From positions 1 through 32,972 of the forward strand of contig JABDQH010000021.1 of NCBI GenBank assembly GCA_013042375.1: 32,972 nucleotides of DNA, given 5' to 3'. A model generated the notes under the pieces. The model did not search any database. It was not told where the DNA came from and saw nothing but the letters and a program-made list of their open reading frames with translations. The position numbers and the translations under genes are program-made. Shown here piece after piece: positions 1-10,323 of this stretch. Origin of the DNA: Woeseiaceae bacterium (GTDB taxonomy: Bacteria; Pseudomonadota; Gammaproteobacteria; Steroidobacterales; Woeseiaceae). How positions within the stretch are numbered: the first letter of the stretch is position 1; each line of letters opens with the position of its first letter.

Positions 1-31
1 GTCGCGGCGCGCCCGCACAGATTTCGCAGCC

Positions 32-475
32 GTGTCGCTCAAAGACCAGATCAAAGAGGACATGAAGTCCGCCATGAAGGCCGGTGACAAGGACCGGCTC
101 AAGGTGATTCGCCTCATGATGGCTGGCATCAAGCAGGTCGAGGTGGACACGCGCGAGGAGCTCGACGACACCGGCGTGCTCGGCGTCATCAACAAGATGG
201 TCAAGCAACGCCGCGACTCGATCGAGGCGTTCGAAAAAGGCGGCCGCGAGGACCTCGCTGCCATAGAGCGCGACGAAACCGGCGTTCTCGCGACCTACCT
301 GCCCGAGCAGCTCTCGGCCGATGATCTCGTATCGCTCGTCGACGAGGTGATCGCCGCCTCGGGCGCAGAGAGCATTCGCGATATGGGCAAGGTCATGGGC
401 CAGATCAAGGCGAAGGCTGCGGGGCGGGCCGACATGGGCGCGGTCAGCGCCGTCGTCAAGGAACGCCTCAAATAA
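32..475 (+). CDS. yqeY: GatB/YqeY domain-containing protein
   Basis: This 147-residue protein matches the whole length of the small YqeY family. It has the charged N-terminal helix, the IKQVEVDTREEL stretch around residues 33-44, and a C-terminal helical domain like the tail of GatB, with the DMGKVMGQIK segment near residue 117. The family is proposed to act on tRNA or amidotransferase-like partners, but its function is not settled. The chosen start is GTG at 32, which gives MSLKDQIKEDM as in other members. An in-frame ATG at 62 would remove the conserved first helix. No clear Shine-Dalgarno precedes the GTG. The gene lies just upstream of dnaG and rpoD, the usual macromolecular-synthesis arrangement, so rpsU is expected just left of the window. 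The last sense codon and the TAA stop lie inside the left arm of a large inverted repeat. Confidence 0.95.
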   Translation: MSLKDQIKEDMKSAMKAGDKDRLKVIRLMMAGIKQVEVDTREELDDTGVLGVINKMVKQRRDSIEAFEKGGREDLAAIERDETGVLATYLPEQLSADDLVSLVDEVIAASGAESIRDMGKVMGQIKAKAAGRADMGAVSAVVKERLK

Positions 476-570
476 ATAGGGGACAGTCACCCTAATTCCT
501 TTCTGTGGTGCTCTATGAGGTGGCGCGGCAACAACTGGCTGGAATTAGGGTGACTGTCCCCTATTTATTT
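470..570. repeat. 101-bp inverted repeat with perfect 30-bp arms
   Basis: Bases 470-499 and 541-570 are exact reverse complements, extendable by one pair to 469/571, around a 41-base spacer. The arms contain the core GGGGACAGTCACCCTAATT. This GGGGACAGTCACC type of palindrome is, from my knowledge, a recurrent intergenic repeat in many proteobacteria and is often linked to REP-associated or IS200-like Y1 transposases. That assignment is recognition, not a search. The left arm supplies the AAA-TAA end of yqeY. The folded RNA would be a very stable hairpin between yqeY and dnaG and could affect transcription or 3'-end stability. Confidence 0.85.
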
Positions 571-645
571 GGCCCGGATTTTGCGCTCTGGCATAGCCCG
601 TTATTTCGGCTATGCTGTCTCGAAAACACAATAAACTCCTGAAGA

Positions 646-661
646 CCCGGTCGCGACCGGG
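646..661 (+). terminator. GC-rich palindrome before dnaG, possible attenuator
   Basis: CCCGGTCGCGACCGGG is a perfect 16-base palindrome 17 bases upstream of the dnaG ATG. It can form a six-pair stem with a CGCG loop. The sequence that follows, CATCGTTTATCTT, is only moderately T-rich, so it is at best a weak intrinsic terminator. Attenuation between the ribosomal protein gene and dnaG is known in the E. coli operon, which makes this a reasonable candidate. A DNA-level operator is the alternative. Confidence 0.35.
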
Positions 662-678
662 CATCGTTTATCTTAAGT

Positions 679-2430
679 ATGGCCGGACTGATTCCCCAGG
701 ACTTCATCGACGATCTGGTCGCACGCGCCGATATCATCGAGGTCATCGGCCGGCGTGTGCAGCTCAAGAAAGCGGGCCGCGAGTTCAAGGCCTGTTGCCC
801 GTTTCACGACGAGAAGACGCCGTCGTTCACGGTCAGCCCGGCCAAGGGTTTCTACCACTGCTTCGGCTGCGGCGCGCACGGCACCGCGATCGGCTTCCTC
901 ATGGAATACGACCACATGAGTTTCGTCGAGGCCGTCGAGAGCCTCGCCTCGGCCATGGGCGTCGACGTGCCGCGCAGCGAAAGCGACCGGCCGGCGCGGC
1001 GCTACGACGAGCTGTTCTCGCTGCTCGACAGCGTCGCGCGCCACTGGCAGAGCTGCCTCAAGAAATCGCCCGCGGCAATCGAGTACGTCCGGCAGCGCGG
1101 CATCGACGGGTCGACCGCCAAGCGTTTCGGCATCGGCTACGCACCCGATGGCTGGAGTAACGTCCTCGACAAATTCGGCCAGTCCCCCGAGGCGGTCGAG
1201 CGCCTGCTCGCCACCGGACTGGTCATCGCCAAGGACAACGGCGGCCACTACGACCGCTTCCGCGATCGCATCGTGTTCCCGATCCGCGATGCGCGCGGCC
1301 GCACGATCGGCTTCGGCGGGCGCACGCTTGGCGACGGCGAGCCCAAGTACCTGAATTCCCCGGAGACCGTGCTCTTCCACAAGGGTCGCGAGCTCTATGG
1401 ACTGTACGAGGCGCGCCAGGCGCTGCGGCACATCGAGCGCCTGGTCGTCGTCGAGGGTTACATGGACGCGGTCGCGCTCGCGCGCCACGGCATCGATTTC
1501 GCGGTCGCGACCCTGGGCACGGCGACCACGGACGAGCATCTCAATCGCCTGTTCCGCCTGACGGACAACGTCTGCTTCGCCTTCGATGGCGACCGCGCCG
1601 GGCGCAAGGCGGCGTGGCGCGCGCTGGAAAATGCGCTGCCGCTGATCCGCGAGGGGCGCCAGGTGCGCTTCGTGTTCCTGCCCGAAGGCCACGATCCCGA
1701 CTCGTTCGTCAACGAGCTCGGCACCGACGCGTTCCTCGAAGCCGTTGAAGAGGGTGTGGCCCTGTCCGAATTCCTGATCGAGGAACTCGCCGGGCAGGTC
1801 GACATGGCAACCGTGGACGGCCGCGCGCGGCTGGCCGAACTCGCGCGCCCGCTGGTGCAAAAGATCCCGGCGGGCGTGTATCGCGAACTGCTCGTCGAGA
1901 GCCTCGCCGAGGCGGTCGGGCTCACGGCCCCCAAACTCGAGAAGATGCTGGGCGCCGGCCCTTCCCGGGATGCACCGGGCGCGGGACGCGCCTCGCCGGG
2001 CCGCCGCCGCGTGACGAGTCCGAAGACCGGGCAGCCGTCGGTCGTGCGGCATGCCATTTCGCTGGTCCTCAATTACCCGTCTTCGGGCCTCACGGCCGAC
2101 GTCGAAAGGCTGGCCGGCTTGCGGCGCAAGGGCGCGGACCTGCTGCAATCACTTATTGAAACCGTGCAGGCTGAACCCAATATAACGACGGCCGGGATGC
2201 TGGAGCGATTTCGGCACGACGAACATGGCCGCCATCTCGGCAAACTGGCCGCTTCGGAGCTACCCGTGGACGAGGATTTCGACGCGGCCGCCGAACTGAC
2301 CGAGTGCCTGGACCAGCTGGCCCAGGCCGGGCGCAAGGACCGAATCGCGTTTCTTATCGAAAAACAACGCGTTGACGGCCTGAGCGAGGACGAAAAGGCC
2401 GAATTACAGGAGCTCTTGAAAGCGGCGTAA
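679..2430 (+). CDS. dnaG: DNA primase DnaG
   Basis: DNA primase makes the RNA primers for leading- and lagging-strand replication and docks on DnaB helicase. The 583-residue length is normal. The N-terminal zinc-binding domain shows the CHC2 ligands C40, H43, C61 and C64. The catalytic core follows, and its TOPRIM part has the VVVEGYMDA motif with the catalytic glutamate near residue 258 and the DGDRAGRKAAWRAL segment near residue 302. The region after about residue 430 is poorly conserved, as expected for the helicase-binding domain. The ATG at 679 gives the typical start MAGLIPQDFIDDLVARADI. There is no good Shine-Dalgarno, so translation may depend on upstream coupling. It sits between yqeY and rpoD as in the classic operon. 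Confidence 0.98.
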   Translation: MAGLIPQDFIDDLVARADIIEVIGRRVQLKKAGREFKACCPFHDEKTPSFTVSPAKGFYHCFGCGAHGTAIGFLMEYDHMSFVEAVESLASAMGVDVPRSESDRPARRYDELFSLLDSVARHWQSCLKKSPAAIEYVRQRGIDGSTAKRFGIGYAPDGWSNVLDKFGQSPEAVERLLATGLVIAKDNGGHYDRFRDRIVFPIRDARGRTIGFGGRTLGDGEPKYLNSPETVLFHKGRELYGLYEARQALRHIERLVVVEGYMDAVALARHGIDFAVATLGTATTDEHLNRLFRLTDNVCFAFDGDRAGRKAAWRALENALPLIREGRQVRFVFLPEGHDPDSFVNELGTDAFLEAVEEGVALSEFLIEELAGQVDMATVDGRARLAELARPLVQKIPAGVYRELLVESLAEAVGLTAPKLEKMLGAGPSRDAPGAGRASPGRRRVTSPKTGQPSVVRHAISLVLNYPSSGLTADVERLAGLRRKGADLLQSLIETVQAEPNITTAGMLERFRHDEHGRHLGKLAASELPVDEDFDAAAELTECLDQLAQAGRKDRIAFLIEKQRVDGLSEDEKAELQELLKAA

Positions 2431-2446
2431 TGCCATGATCTGAATC

Positions 2447-2475
2447 TGGATTCCGTTACCGCGTGAGAGTAGAAT
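2447..2475 (+). promoter_or_regulatory. Candidate sigma-70 promoter for rpoD
   Basis: A TAGAAT hexamer at 2470-2475 matches the -10 consensus at five of six positions. It lies 17 bases after TGGATT (2447-2452), a poor -35 element. Initiation would fall near 2482 and leave a leader of about 30 bases before the TTG start at 2513. Dedicated internal rpoD promoters are common in this operon, but the call rests only on hexamer similarity. Confidence 0.3.
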
Positions 2476-2512
2476 TAATCGTTTGCATTCTTTACCCGCA
2501 GGGGTTTGCGTC

Positions 2513-4330
<1,818 letters not shown>

Positions 4331-4331
4331 C

Positions 4332-5030
4332 GTGACGCGTTGGCTCGCACTGGGGCTGCTGTTACTGACCGCGTTCTCGTGTCATGCTGACGACATGAGC
4401 GCACCCGTTCCCGCGACCATCTCCGTAACCGGCGAAGGATTGGTCACGGCCGTGCCCGACATGGTCACGGTCACGGTTGGCGTCGTGTCGCAGGCGGAAG
4501 ACGCTGCCGGCGCACTCGCCGCGAACAACGCGGCCATGGCGACGCTCAACGATGTCCTCGACGACTTCGGCGTCGCCGAACGCGACCGCCGCACCAGCCA
4601 CTTCAATATCTCGCCGCGCTACGAACGTCGCAGCAAGGACGGCGGCGCGCCGGAGATCTCGTCTTACGAAGTCAACAACCAGGTCACGATTCGCTATCGC
4701 GACATCGACCGTGTCGGGCATTTGCTCGACGCGGTCGTCAGATCGGGTGGCAACCGCATCAACGGCCTCGCCTTCGGCAATGAAGACGACGCCGGGCTGC
4801 GCGACGAGGCTCGCAAGCTTGCGATCGGCGATGCCAGGCGCAAGGCATCGCTCTACGCTGACGCGGCCGCCGGCAAGGTCGGCAAGATCCTGTCGATTTC
4901 AGAGGCCGGTGCTCCGCAGCCACGCCCGATGATGCGTGGCGCGATGATGGCCGAGGCGGCCTCGGTGCCGATCTCCGCGGGCGAAAACGAGTTTGGCGCC
5001 GTCGTGAACGTCGTCTTCGAACTCGAGTAG
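4332..5030 (+). CDS. SIMPL domain-containing periplasmic protein (DUF541)
   Basis: The 232-residue product begins with a signal peptide ([19 protein letters not shown], then DD). The rest matches the SIMPL/DUF541 family in [22 protein letters not shown], the [25 protein letters not shown] region, and the [22 protein letters not shown] segment. E. coli YggE is the best-known member and has been linked to oxidative-stress protection, but no biochemical activity is established. The GTG start at 4332 follows the rpoD stop by a single base, so it is probably read through from rpoD. It is convergent with the GGDEF-EAL gene, with only 22 bases between their stops and no clear terminator. Confidence 0.9.
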   Translation: MTRWLALGLLLLTAFSCHADDMSAPVPATISVTGEGLVTAVPDMVTVTVGVVSQAEDAAGALAANNAAMATLNDVLDDFGVAERDRRTSHFNISPRYERRSKDGGAPEISSYEVNNQVTIRYRDIDRVGHLLDAVVRSGGNRINGLAFGNEDDAGLRDEARKLAIGDARRKASLYADAAAGKVGKILSISEAGAPQPRPMMRGAMMAEAASVPISAGENEFGAVVNVVFELE

Positions 5031-5052
5031 ACCGCTCGACCTCAGACTGCGT

Positions 5053-7866
5053 TTACAGGATCTCCAGCGCCTTGCGGCGCTGCGTGTGTTGATCCTGCTG
5101 CTCGACAAAAGCAAAAAACTCTTCTTTGGCGAGTGCTTTGCTGAAGTACCATCCCTGCGCCACGTCGCAACCGTTTGCCTCCAGGAACTCGAGCTGCTCG
5201 CGTGTCTCCACGCCTTCGGCGATCGACTTCTTGCCCATTTCCTGAGCCATGCGAATGACGGTACGGCAGATGTTGTCGGAGGTCGCACCGCTACCGATCT
5301 TGTCAACGAACGACTTGTCGACCTTGATCACATCGAACGGCATCTGCTGAAGATAGCTCAACGACGAATACCCTGTGCCGAAGTCGTCGATTGCCACGCG
5401 AATACCATCTTGCCGCAGGGAGTTGAGCAGCGAATTCGCCGTGTCCCGATTCTGCGCCACCGCAGTCTCCGTTACTTCGAGCTGTATGTACGGAGGGTGA
5501 ATATCGAAGCGGCGAATGGGATCCAATACGGCGTTGTGGAAGCCGGCGTCCCGGAGTTGACACGCGGATACGTTGACCGACATCGAGCCGGGATGCATGC
5601 CGCGATCCAGTATCTTGCGCAGGTCCTTGCAGACCTGCTCGACGACCCATGCTCCGATTTCGACAATCAGGCCGGATTCTTCTGCGAGCGGGATGAACTC
5701 TGCCGGGGATATCGGACCGTCGGTCGGATGCGTCCAGCGCAGCAGGGCTTCGGCACCTTCGACTTCCCCGCTGGCAATGTCGAACTGCGGCTGATAGTGC
5801 ACTTCGAGCTCGCGCTCATGGAACGCCCGCCGCAGGTCGCGCTCGAGTCCTATCTTCCTGCGGCTCTCGGCATTGAGTTGCTCGCTGAAAAATTCGAAGC
5901 GGTTCCGACCCGCGTCCTTGGCGCGATACATGGCCGCGTCTGCATTCTTTAGCAGGGTCTCGACGCCGTCGCCATCGTCCGGCATCAAGACAATCCCGAT
6001 GCTCGCGCCGACATAATGGTCCACATCCTTCACGGTAAACGCTTCGCTCAGACGATTGAGAAGCCGCTCGGCGAGATTGCGAGCGATAGTCTCGTTGCGT
6101 ATGGCCGGCAGAATGACGACAAACTCGTCACCCCCGAGCCTCGCAACCATGTCACGATCGCGCACCTCGGAGACGATACGCTTGGCGGCCTGGACCAGCA
6201 CGACGTCGCCGACGGAATGGCCGAAGACGTCATTGATCTCCTTGAACCTGTCGAGGTCGAGGAACAGCAACGCACCCCGATGATCGTCCGCCCGCGCCCT
6301 CGCGATATGTTGCTCGAGTCGGTCCTTCATCAATTGCCGGTTCGGCAGGCCCGTCAATTCGTCGAAATTCGCCTGCCGGTACAGCGTTTCTTCACGTTCC
6401 ACACTCGAGAGCGCAACCGCGAATCGACCGGCCAGGTCGAATATCCGCGCCTCTTTCCTCTTCGACGTCTCGATGGGCGAATCGAACCCAAGAAGCAGTA
6501 CGCCCTTCAGATCGTCATTCAGTATTACCGGCACCATGTCGACGTAACGCTGGCCGAATTGCATGAAGCGGCCTTGGAATGGAGCTTCCAATTCATCGGT
6601 CTCGTCGATCTCGAAGGCGCGAGGCCGACACCACGCGCTGTCGACATTGCCGGGAAGCTCCACCCGATCGTGGACAATTTCGCCGTCGTGAGACGAGATC
6701 ATCGTGCCCACCTGGGGCGCATCGGCGTCGCGCGCGATGACCGCCGCCGATGCACACCCGGTCATGCTCTGCAAATGACCGACGACGTCGGCCGCTACGT
6801 CCCCGAGCTTGGTACCGGACAGGATCATGCGATCGATGCCGGACATCGCCTCCAGGGCGGATATCTGCCTGCCCAGCCGCGACGCCATGCTGTTGAATGC
6901 CTCCGCGAGCCATTCGAATTCATCGCCCGTGCGGACGCTGACGCGAGACGCGAGGTCACCATCGGCGAACTGTGTCGCCGCATCCTTGAGCTGCCGCAAG
7001 GGCACCAGACTGCGGGCGACCAGGCCGAGACTCAGGTAACCCACGAGAACGAGAACGAGCGCGATAGCCGGCAGAAACACGCGGCCGACGATCGTTCCGG
7101 AATGCAGGGCCACCGCCCTGGGCTGCACGGCGACGACGTCGAGGGGCAGCGCCGCAAACGACCCGTCGAGAAACAGCTGCCACTGTGCTGCGACTTGCGT
7201 GGCACCGCCGATCTCCCACTCGCCGAACATGTTGCCGCGCGTATCGGGACCTTGTGCGAAGGGCAAACGAACCCCCGTGCCGAAGTCGGCCGTACAGTGC
7301 AACGCGTCGCCCGTCGGGCCAAAGACGCAGAACTCCGTGTTAAAAGGACGGAGCTCTCTCGGGCCCCAGATCTTCGGCGCATCGAGGTGAAACGCAAGTA
7401 TGCCGCCGTCGCTAAGCTGCCTGAGCATGACCAGCTCGACGCCCTGTGTGAACAGGAGCTTGGTTTCGCCAGATGCGAGGTACTCGCGGTCCGCAAGCGA
7501 GGGCTTGATGAATTTAGTGAATGCGGGCGCCGGCGGCGTTCTCTCGCCGAGACGCCAGATGGCGACGAAGTCATTCACCAGGAACCCCGTTGCGGGCAGC
7601 TGGCCACCGCCCGCCTGTTCGGCGGCGCGAGCCACCTCCACCGCTTTGTCGGCGGCTATCTGCAGCCGTGTCAGGATCTCGACGCCGTATACCTTCGCGT
7701 CGCTCCTGAGTCGACGTTCGGCACCCTCTTCCGTGCTTCGATTAAACTCGTGCCAGGCAAGGCCAACCGCGACCATCAGCGGTACGACGGCCGCCACGAG
7801 AAAAAGCGTAAGCACGCGCCTTCCGACGCCGCTGGTCAACAGGCTGCCGGCGGGGGCGCCCTGCAT
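5053..7866 (-). CDS. Membrane HAMP-GAF-GGDEF-EAL cyclic di-GMP enzyme
   Basis: This 937-residue sensor enzyme probably makes and/or breaks cyclic di-GMP at the inner membrane. Membrane helices lie at about 18-38 and 262-284 and enclose a periplasmic sensing region of about 220 residues. A HAMP linker follows (about 285-338), then a GAF-like domain (about 345-490). The GGDEF domain (about 500-660) has an intact GGDEF at 578-582 and an RxxD product-inhibition site (RDRD, 569-572). The EAL domain (about 680-925) keeps the expected metal and catalytic residues: AEALLRW with E706, N765, E797, DDFGTG at 827-832, K848, E884 and Q904. Both domains therefore look active. The ATG shares one base with the stop of the upstream pilin gene, so the two are translationally coupled. 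The ligand is unknown. Confidence 0.95.
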   Translation of the reverse strand: MQGAPAGSLLTSGVGRRVLTLFLVAAVVPLMVAVGLAWHEFNRSTEEGAERRLRSDAKVYGVEILTRLQIAADKAVEVARAAEQAGGGQLPATGFLVNDFVAIWRLGERTPPAPAFTKFIKPSLADREYLASGETKLLFTQGVELVMLRQLSDGGILAFHLDAPKIWGPRELRPFNTEFCVFGPTGDALHCTADFGTGVRLPFAQGPDTRGNMFGEWEIGGATQVAAQWQLFLDGSFAALPLDVVAVQPRAVALHSGTIVGRVFLPAIALVLVLVGYLSLGLVARSLVPLRQLKDAATQFADGDLASRVSVRTGDEFEWLAEAFNSMASRLGRQISALEAMSGIDRMILSGTKLGDVAADVVGHLQSMTGCASAAVIARDADAPQVGTMISSHDGEIVHDRVELPGNVDSAWCRPRAFEIDETDELEAPFQGRFMQFGQRYVDMVPVILNDDLKGVLLLGFDSPIETSKRKEARIFDLAGRFAVALSSVEREETLYRQANFDELTGLPNRQLMKDRLEQHIARARADDHRGALLFLDLDRFKEINDVFGHSVGDVVLVQAAKRIVSEVRDRDMVARLGGDEFVVILPAIRNETIARNLAERLLNRLSEAFTVKDVDHYVGASIGIVLMPDDGDGVETLLKNADAAMYRAKDAGRNRFEFFSEQLNAESRRKIGLERDLRRAFHERELEVHYQPQFDIASGEVEGAEALLRWTHPTDGPISPAEFIPLAEESGLIVEIGAWVVEQVCKDLRKILDRGMHPGSMSVNVSACQLRDAGFHNAVLDPIRRFDIHPPYIQLEVTETAVAQNRDTANSLLNSLRQDGIRVAIDDFGTGYSSLSYLQQMPFDVIKVDKSFVDKIGSGATSDNICRTVIRMAQEMGKKSIAEGVETREQLEFLEANGCDVAQGWYFSKALAKEEFFAFVEQQDQHTQRRKALEIL

Positions 7867-8318
7867 CAGTAATCTTCGCCCAGACCCATGAAAGCGCCGT
7901 TGTTGGCGCGCAGTATGTCATCGTAACTCTGCTTCGCGGTCAGCGGCGAAGCCGTGGCGCCGTCCTTGCCCCGGCTGTAGAGATCGAAGTCCGTGTTCAG
8001 GGGGTTCAAATTGCGGTCCTTACGCACGGCGCCTTTACCCTCCGCGGACGGAATATTCAGGTATTCGTAGGAACGCCCCCAGGGATCGAGTGGAACCTCG
8101 ACCCCGAGCTCTTCGAGCGACGCCGGAATCTGATCGTTGTTCCTTAGCCGGTACTGTTCTATTGCCAGACTCAGCGAGCCGATATCACCGATGGCGGCGG
8201 ACACCCTGGCCCTTGTGGTGAACTGGTTGTAGCTCGGTACCGCGATGGCAAGCAGCAGCGAGGCGACAACCAGGGCAACCAGTAGCTCTACGAGAGTGAA
8301 ACCTCTGGATGAGCGCAT
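7866..8318 (-). CDS. Type IV pilin / GspG-like pseudopilin
   Basis: The product has a class III prepilin leader: a short basic MRSSRG, then FTLVELLVALVVASLLLAIA, with cleavage expected between G and F and the conserved glutamate at mature position 5. The C-terminal half resembles major pseudopilins, with LDPWGRSYEYLNIP, then LNPLNTDFDLYSRGKDG. The length of 150 residues fits either a GspG-type pseudopilin or a minor pilin. The start at 8318 was chosen because it places the leader correctly; an in-frame start at 8372 would add 18 residues. No secretion or pilus assembly genes are in the window, so this is an orphan. Its TGA overlaps the ATG of the GGDEF-EAL gene. Confidence 0.88.
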   Translation of the reverse strand: MRSSRGFTLVELLVALVVASLLLAIAVPSYNQFTTRARVSAAIGDIGSLSLAIEQYRLRNNDQIPASLEELGVEVPLDPWGRSYEYLNIPSAEGKGAVRKDRNLNPLNTDFDLYSRGKDGATASPLTAKQSYDDILRANNGAFMGLGEDY

Positions 8319-8467
8319 CGTCCAAAATCCCTTATATGTGACAAATACCCCATATTGAGTGGCTCGCATCAATACGGCGTGGTGACAAGAAATCGTAGAT
8401 TATTGTCCTGGGCAGATCACGGACATGCGTCACGCCCCGCGCCTTCCGGTCTGCTCCCGAAGATTTC

Positions 8468-8476
8468 TGCTAGAAT
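8468..8476 (+). promoter_or_regulatory. Extended -10 promoter for the tRNA gene
   Basis: TGCTAGAAT at 8468-8476 is an extended -10 element (TGn followed by a five-of-six match to TATAAT). It is 14 bases from the mature 5' end of the tRNA, so the transcript would begin about 7-8 bases before it. The region where a -35 box would lie has no convincing hexamer, which is normal for extended -10 promoters. Confidence 0.5.
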
Positions 8477-8490
8477 CGCGCCCCCCATGT

Positions 8491-8567
<77 letters not shown>

Positions 8568-8610
8568 CATTCTCCAGCGCCGCCGCGACAGATGCCGACC
8601 ATGAACGGCG

Positions 8611-9495
8611 TCAGGCGGCCACCACATGCAGTCGGAAGACACCGGTGCTATCGCTTGCGATTTCGGCGACCACGGTCTGGTTGCGCCCGCCTTCCTTCGC
8701 CGCGTACAGCGCCTCGTCGGCTGCCGTGATCAGCTCGTCGAAGTCGGTGGCGTGCAGACCGGCTTCGGCGACGCCGAGGCTCAGCCTGACGTCGAGCCTT
8801 TGTCCCTCCCAGTGGAGCTCGCTCTCCAGCATCGTGTTCCGAATTCGCTCCGCGACAATCTTGGCGTCCGTGGCCCTTGTGTGCGGCAATAGAATGATGA
8901 ATTCCTCGCCGCCGAAGCGGCCGACAATATCGGTTTCTCTCACCGACTCGCTGCATACGTCTGCGATCGCTTTCAAGGCTGCGTCCCCGGCGAGATGACC
9001 GAACTGGTCATTGATCCGCTTGAAGTGATCGGCGTCGATCAGCATCACGGAAAAAGGGTTTGCATAGCGCTGGTATTTCCTGAACTCGTCGCGGAGGATG
9101 TTGAAGACATAGCGCCGGTTGTAGAGGCCTGTCAGCGGATCGCGAAAGGCGGCATCGTGGAGACTGGCTCGGAGGCTGTCCCCGACCGCCAGGTGCGTCA
9201 GAGCGATATACGCGACGATGCAGACCAGGATACCGCTCATGAGGTGGTTGACCATCGAGACATAAAGCGATGTTCCCGACAGCGCGACGCCGCCGACGTT
9301 GAGGATCGTGCCGAGTAGCGCCAGGTTGATCACGGCGCGTGACGATCTCGCGAGCAGCCCGAGCAGCGGCAGTGCGATATAGGGCATCGCGCCGGCGATA
9401 CCGAGAGGGTGGTAGATGTCGAATAGAAAAGTGGCGGACGCAAGGGCTGCGCCGTAGAGATCGCACTTGCGATCCGATATCAGACGCGTCTTCAT
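8611..9495 (-). CDS. Membrane-bound diguanylate cyclase (GGDEF)
   Basis: The 294-residue protein has an N-terminal hydrophobic region of about 100 residues that probably contains four membrane helices, then a GGDEF domain starting at FRDPLTGLYNRRY. The catalytic signature is GGEEF (residues 195-199), preceded five residues earlier by the inhibitory RxxD site (RETD, 186-189). Metal-binding LIDADHFKRIND is intact, so synthesis of cyclic di-GMP from two GTP is expected. I chose the ATG at 9495, which has AGAGG ten bases upstream. An in-frame ATG at 9504 sits only one base from that same AGAGG, and the far upstream start at 9588 adds unlikely sequence. It is the second cyclic di-GMP gene within 4.5 kb. 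Confidence 0.93.
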   Translation of the reverse strand: MKTRLISDRKCDLYGAALASATFLFDIYHPLGIAGAMPYIALPLLGLLARSSRAVINLALLGTILNVGGVALSGTSLYVSMVNHLMSGILVCIVAYIALTHLAVGDSLRASLHDAAFRDPLTGLYNRRYVFNILRDEFRKYQRYANPFSVMLIDADHFKRINDQFGHLAGDAALKAIADVCSESVRETDIVGRFGGEEFIILLPHTRATDAKIVAERIRNTMLESELHWEGQRLDVRLSLGVAEAGLHATDFDELITAADEALYAAKEGGRNQTVVAEIASDSTGVFRLHVVAA

Positions 9496-9540
9496 GGCTA
9501 CCATACCTCTGGTCAGTTCATTCGATCCCCCCACCTGGAT

Positions 9541-9565
9541 AAACCGGACTAATTTGGTCCGGTTT
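9541..9565. terminator. 9-bp inverted repeat between trhA and the cyclase
   Basis: AAACCGGAC (9541-9549) and GTCCGGTTT (9557-9565) are perfect reverse complements around a 7-base loop. On the minus strand the hairpin lies about 115 bases beyond the trhA stop and ends in GGTTTATCC, so it could terminate the rsgA-pxpABC-trhA transcript. It is also about 45 bases upstream of the cyclase start and could be an operator. The short T-run makes either role uncertain. Confidence 0.4.
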
Positions 9566-9678
9566 GATGAACAGTATGTTGGTGCCAATGGACGAAAACC
9601 TTGAGGTTCGTCACAAAATCATTGGATTAGCGTCGCCGGCATGAGGGTCGCGAAAGCGGCCGTAGCGGAATCCTGCTG

Positions 9679-10290
9679 CTAGAGGAACAGGATCGCGAAG
9701 TAGTGGCTGATGCTGCCGGCAAGCACGAACAGGTGCCACACGCCGTGGCACCACGGATACCAGCTGTCGAGAATGTAGAACACGATGCCCGTGGTGTAGA
9801 AGATGCCGCCAGCGAACAGCAACACGAACGATTCCCTGGGCAGCAACACGAGCAGCGAGTCCACGGCCAGCACGCAGAGCCAGCCCATCGCAACGTAGAG
9901 GATGAGGGAGCCGATTCGCGGCCCGGTGCGCCGCACGGCATCGAGCACCATGCCGAACATGGCCAATGCCCACACGCCGCCCAGCAGCCACCAGCCGCCG
10001 ACGCTCTTCAGAACGACGACGGCGATCGGCGTATAGGTCCCCGCGATCAGCAGGTAAATGGCCTGGTGGTCCACGACGCGAAAGAACAGTTTCGCGCGAC
10101 CCGGGAAGCTGTGGTACAGCGTCGAGGCAAGGTAAAGAGTGAACAGGGTCACGGCGTAGACCGAGTAGCTCGCGATCTTTGCCGCGTCGCCGTCGAACGC
10201 CGATATCGTCACCAGCACGCCGCCGCCAACCAGCGCCAGGGACGCCCCTACCAGGTGACTGATGCTGTTGAATCGTTCGCCGGGGTACAC
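9679..10290 (-). CDS. trhA: PAQR family membrane homeostasis protein TrhA (hemolysin III)
   Basis: The 203-residue protein is almost entirely hydrophobic, with about seven membrane helices. It carries the hemolysin III/PAQR signatures: ERFNSISHLVG at the N-terminus, ASTLYHS near residue 55, DHQAIYLLIAGTYTP near residue 74, and HGVWHLFVLAGSISHY at the end. The histidines and aspartate of these motifs are the presumed metal ligands. The family is thought to tune membrane fluidity; the hemolysin name is historical. The start is a GTG at 10290. It follows pxpC by 33 bases on the same strand, so it is probably the last gene of the rsgA operon. Confidence 0.93.
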   Translation of the reverse strand: MYPGERFNSISHLVGASLALVGGGVLVTISAFDGDAAKIASYSVYAVTLFTLYLASTLYHSFPGRAKLFFRVVDHQAIYLLIAGTYTPIAVVVLKSVGGWWLLGGVWALAMFGMVLDAVRRTGPRIGSLILYVAMGWLCVLAVDSLLVLLPRESFVLLFAGGIFYTTGIVFYILDSWYPWCHGVWHLFVLAGSISHYFAILFL

Positions 10291-10323
10291 GCTGTCAGGA
10301 TAACCCAGCTTTTGGGCGTCGTG

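Noticed and set aside
673-2148. Long minus-strand open frame opposite dnaG
   Set aside because: It is the antisense shadow of a high-GC gene; its translation is rich in R, A and E, has no recognisable domain, and dnaG is certain.
6016-7872. 618-codon plus-strand open frame opposite the GGDEF-EAL gene
   Set aside because: The minus-strand protein has intact catalytic motifs; the plus frame matches nothing.
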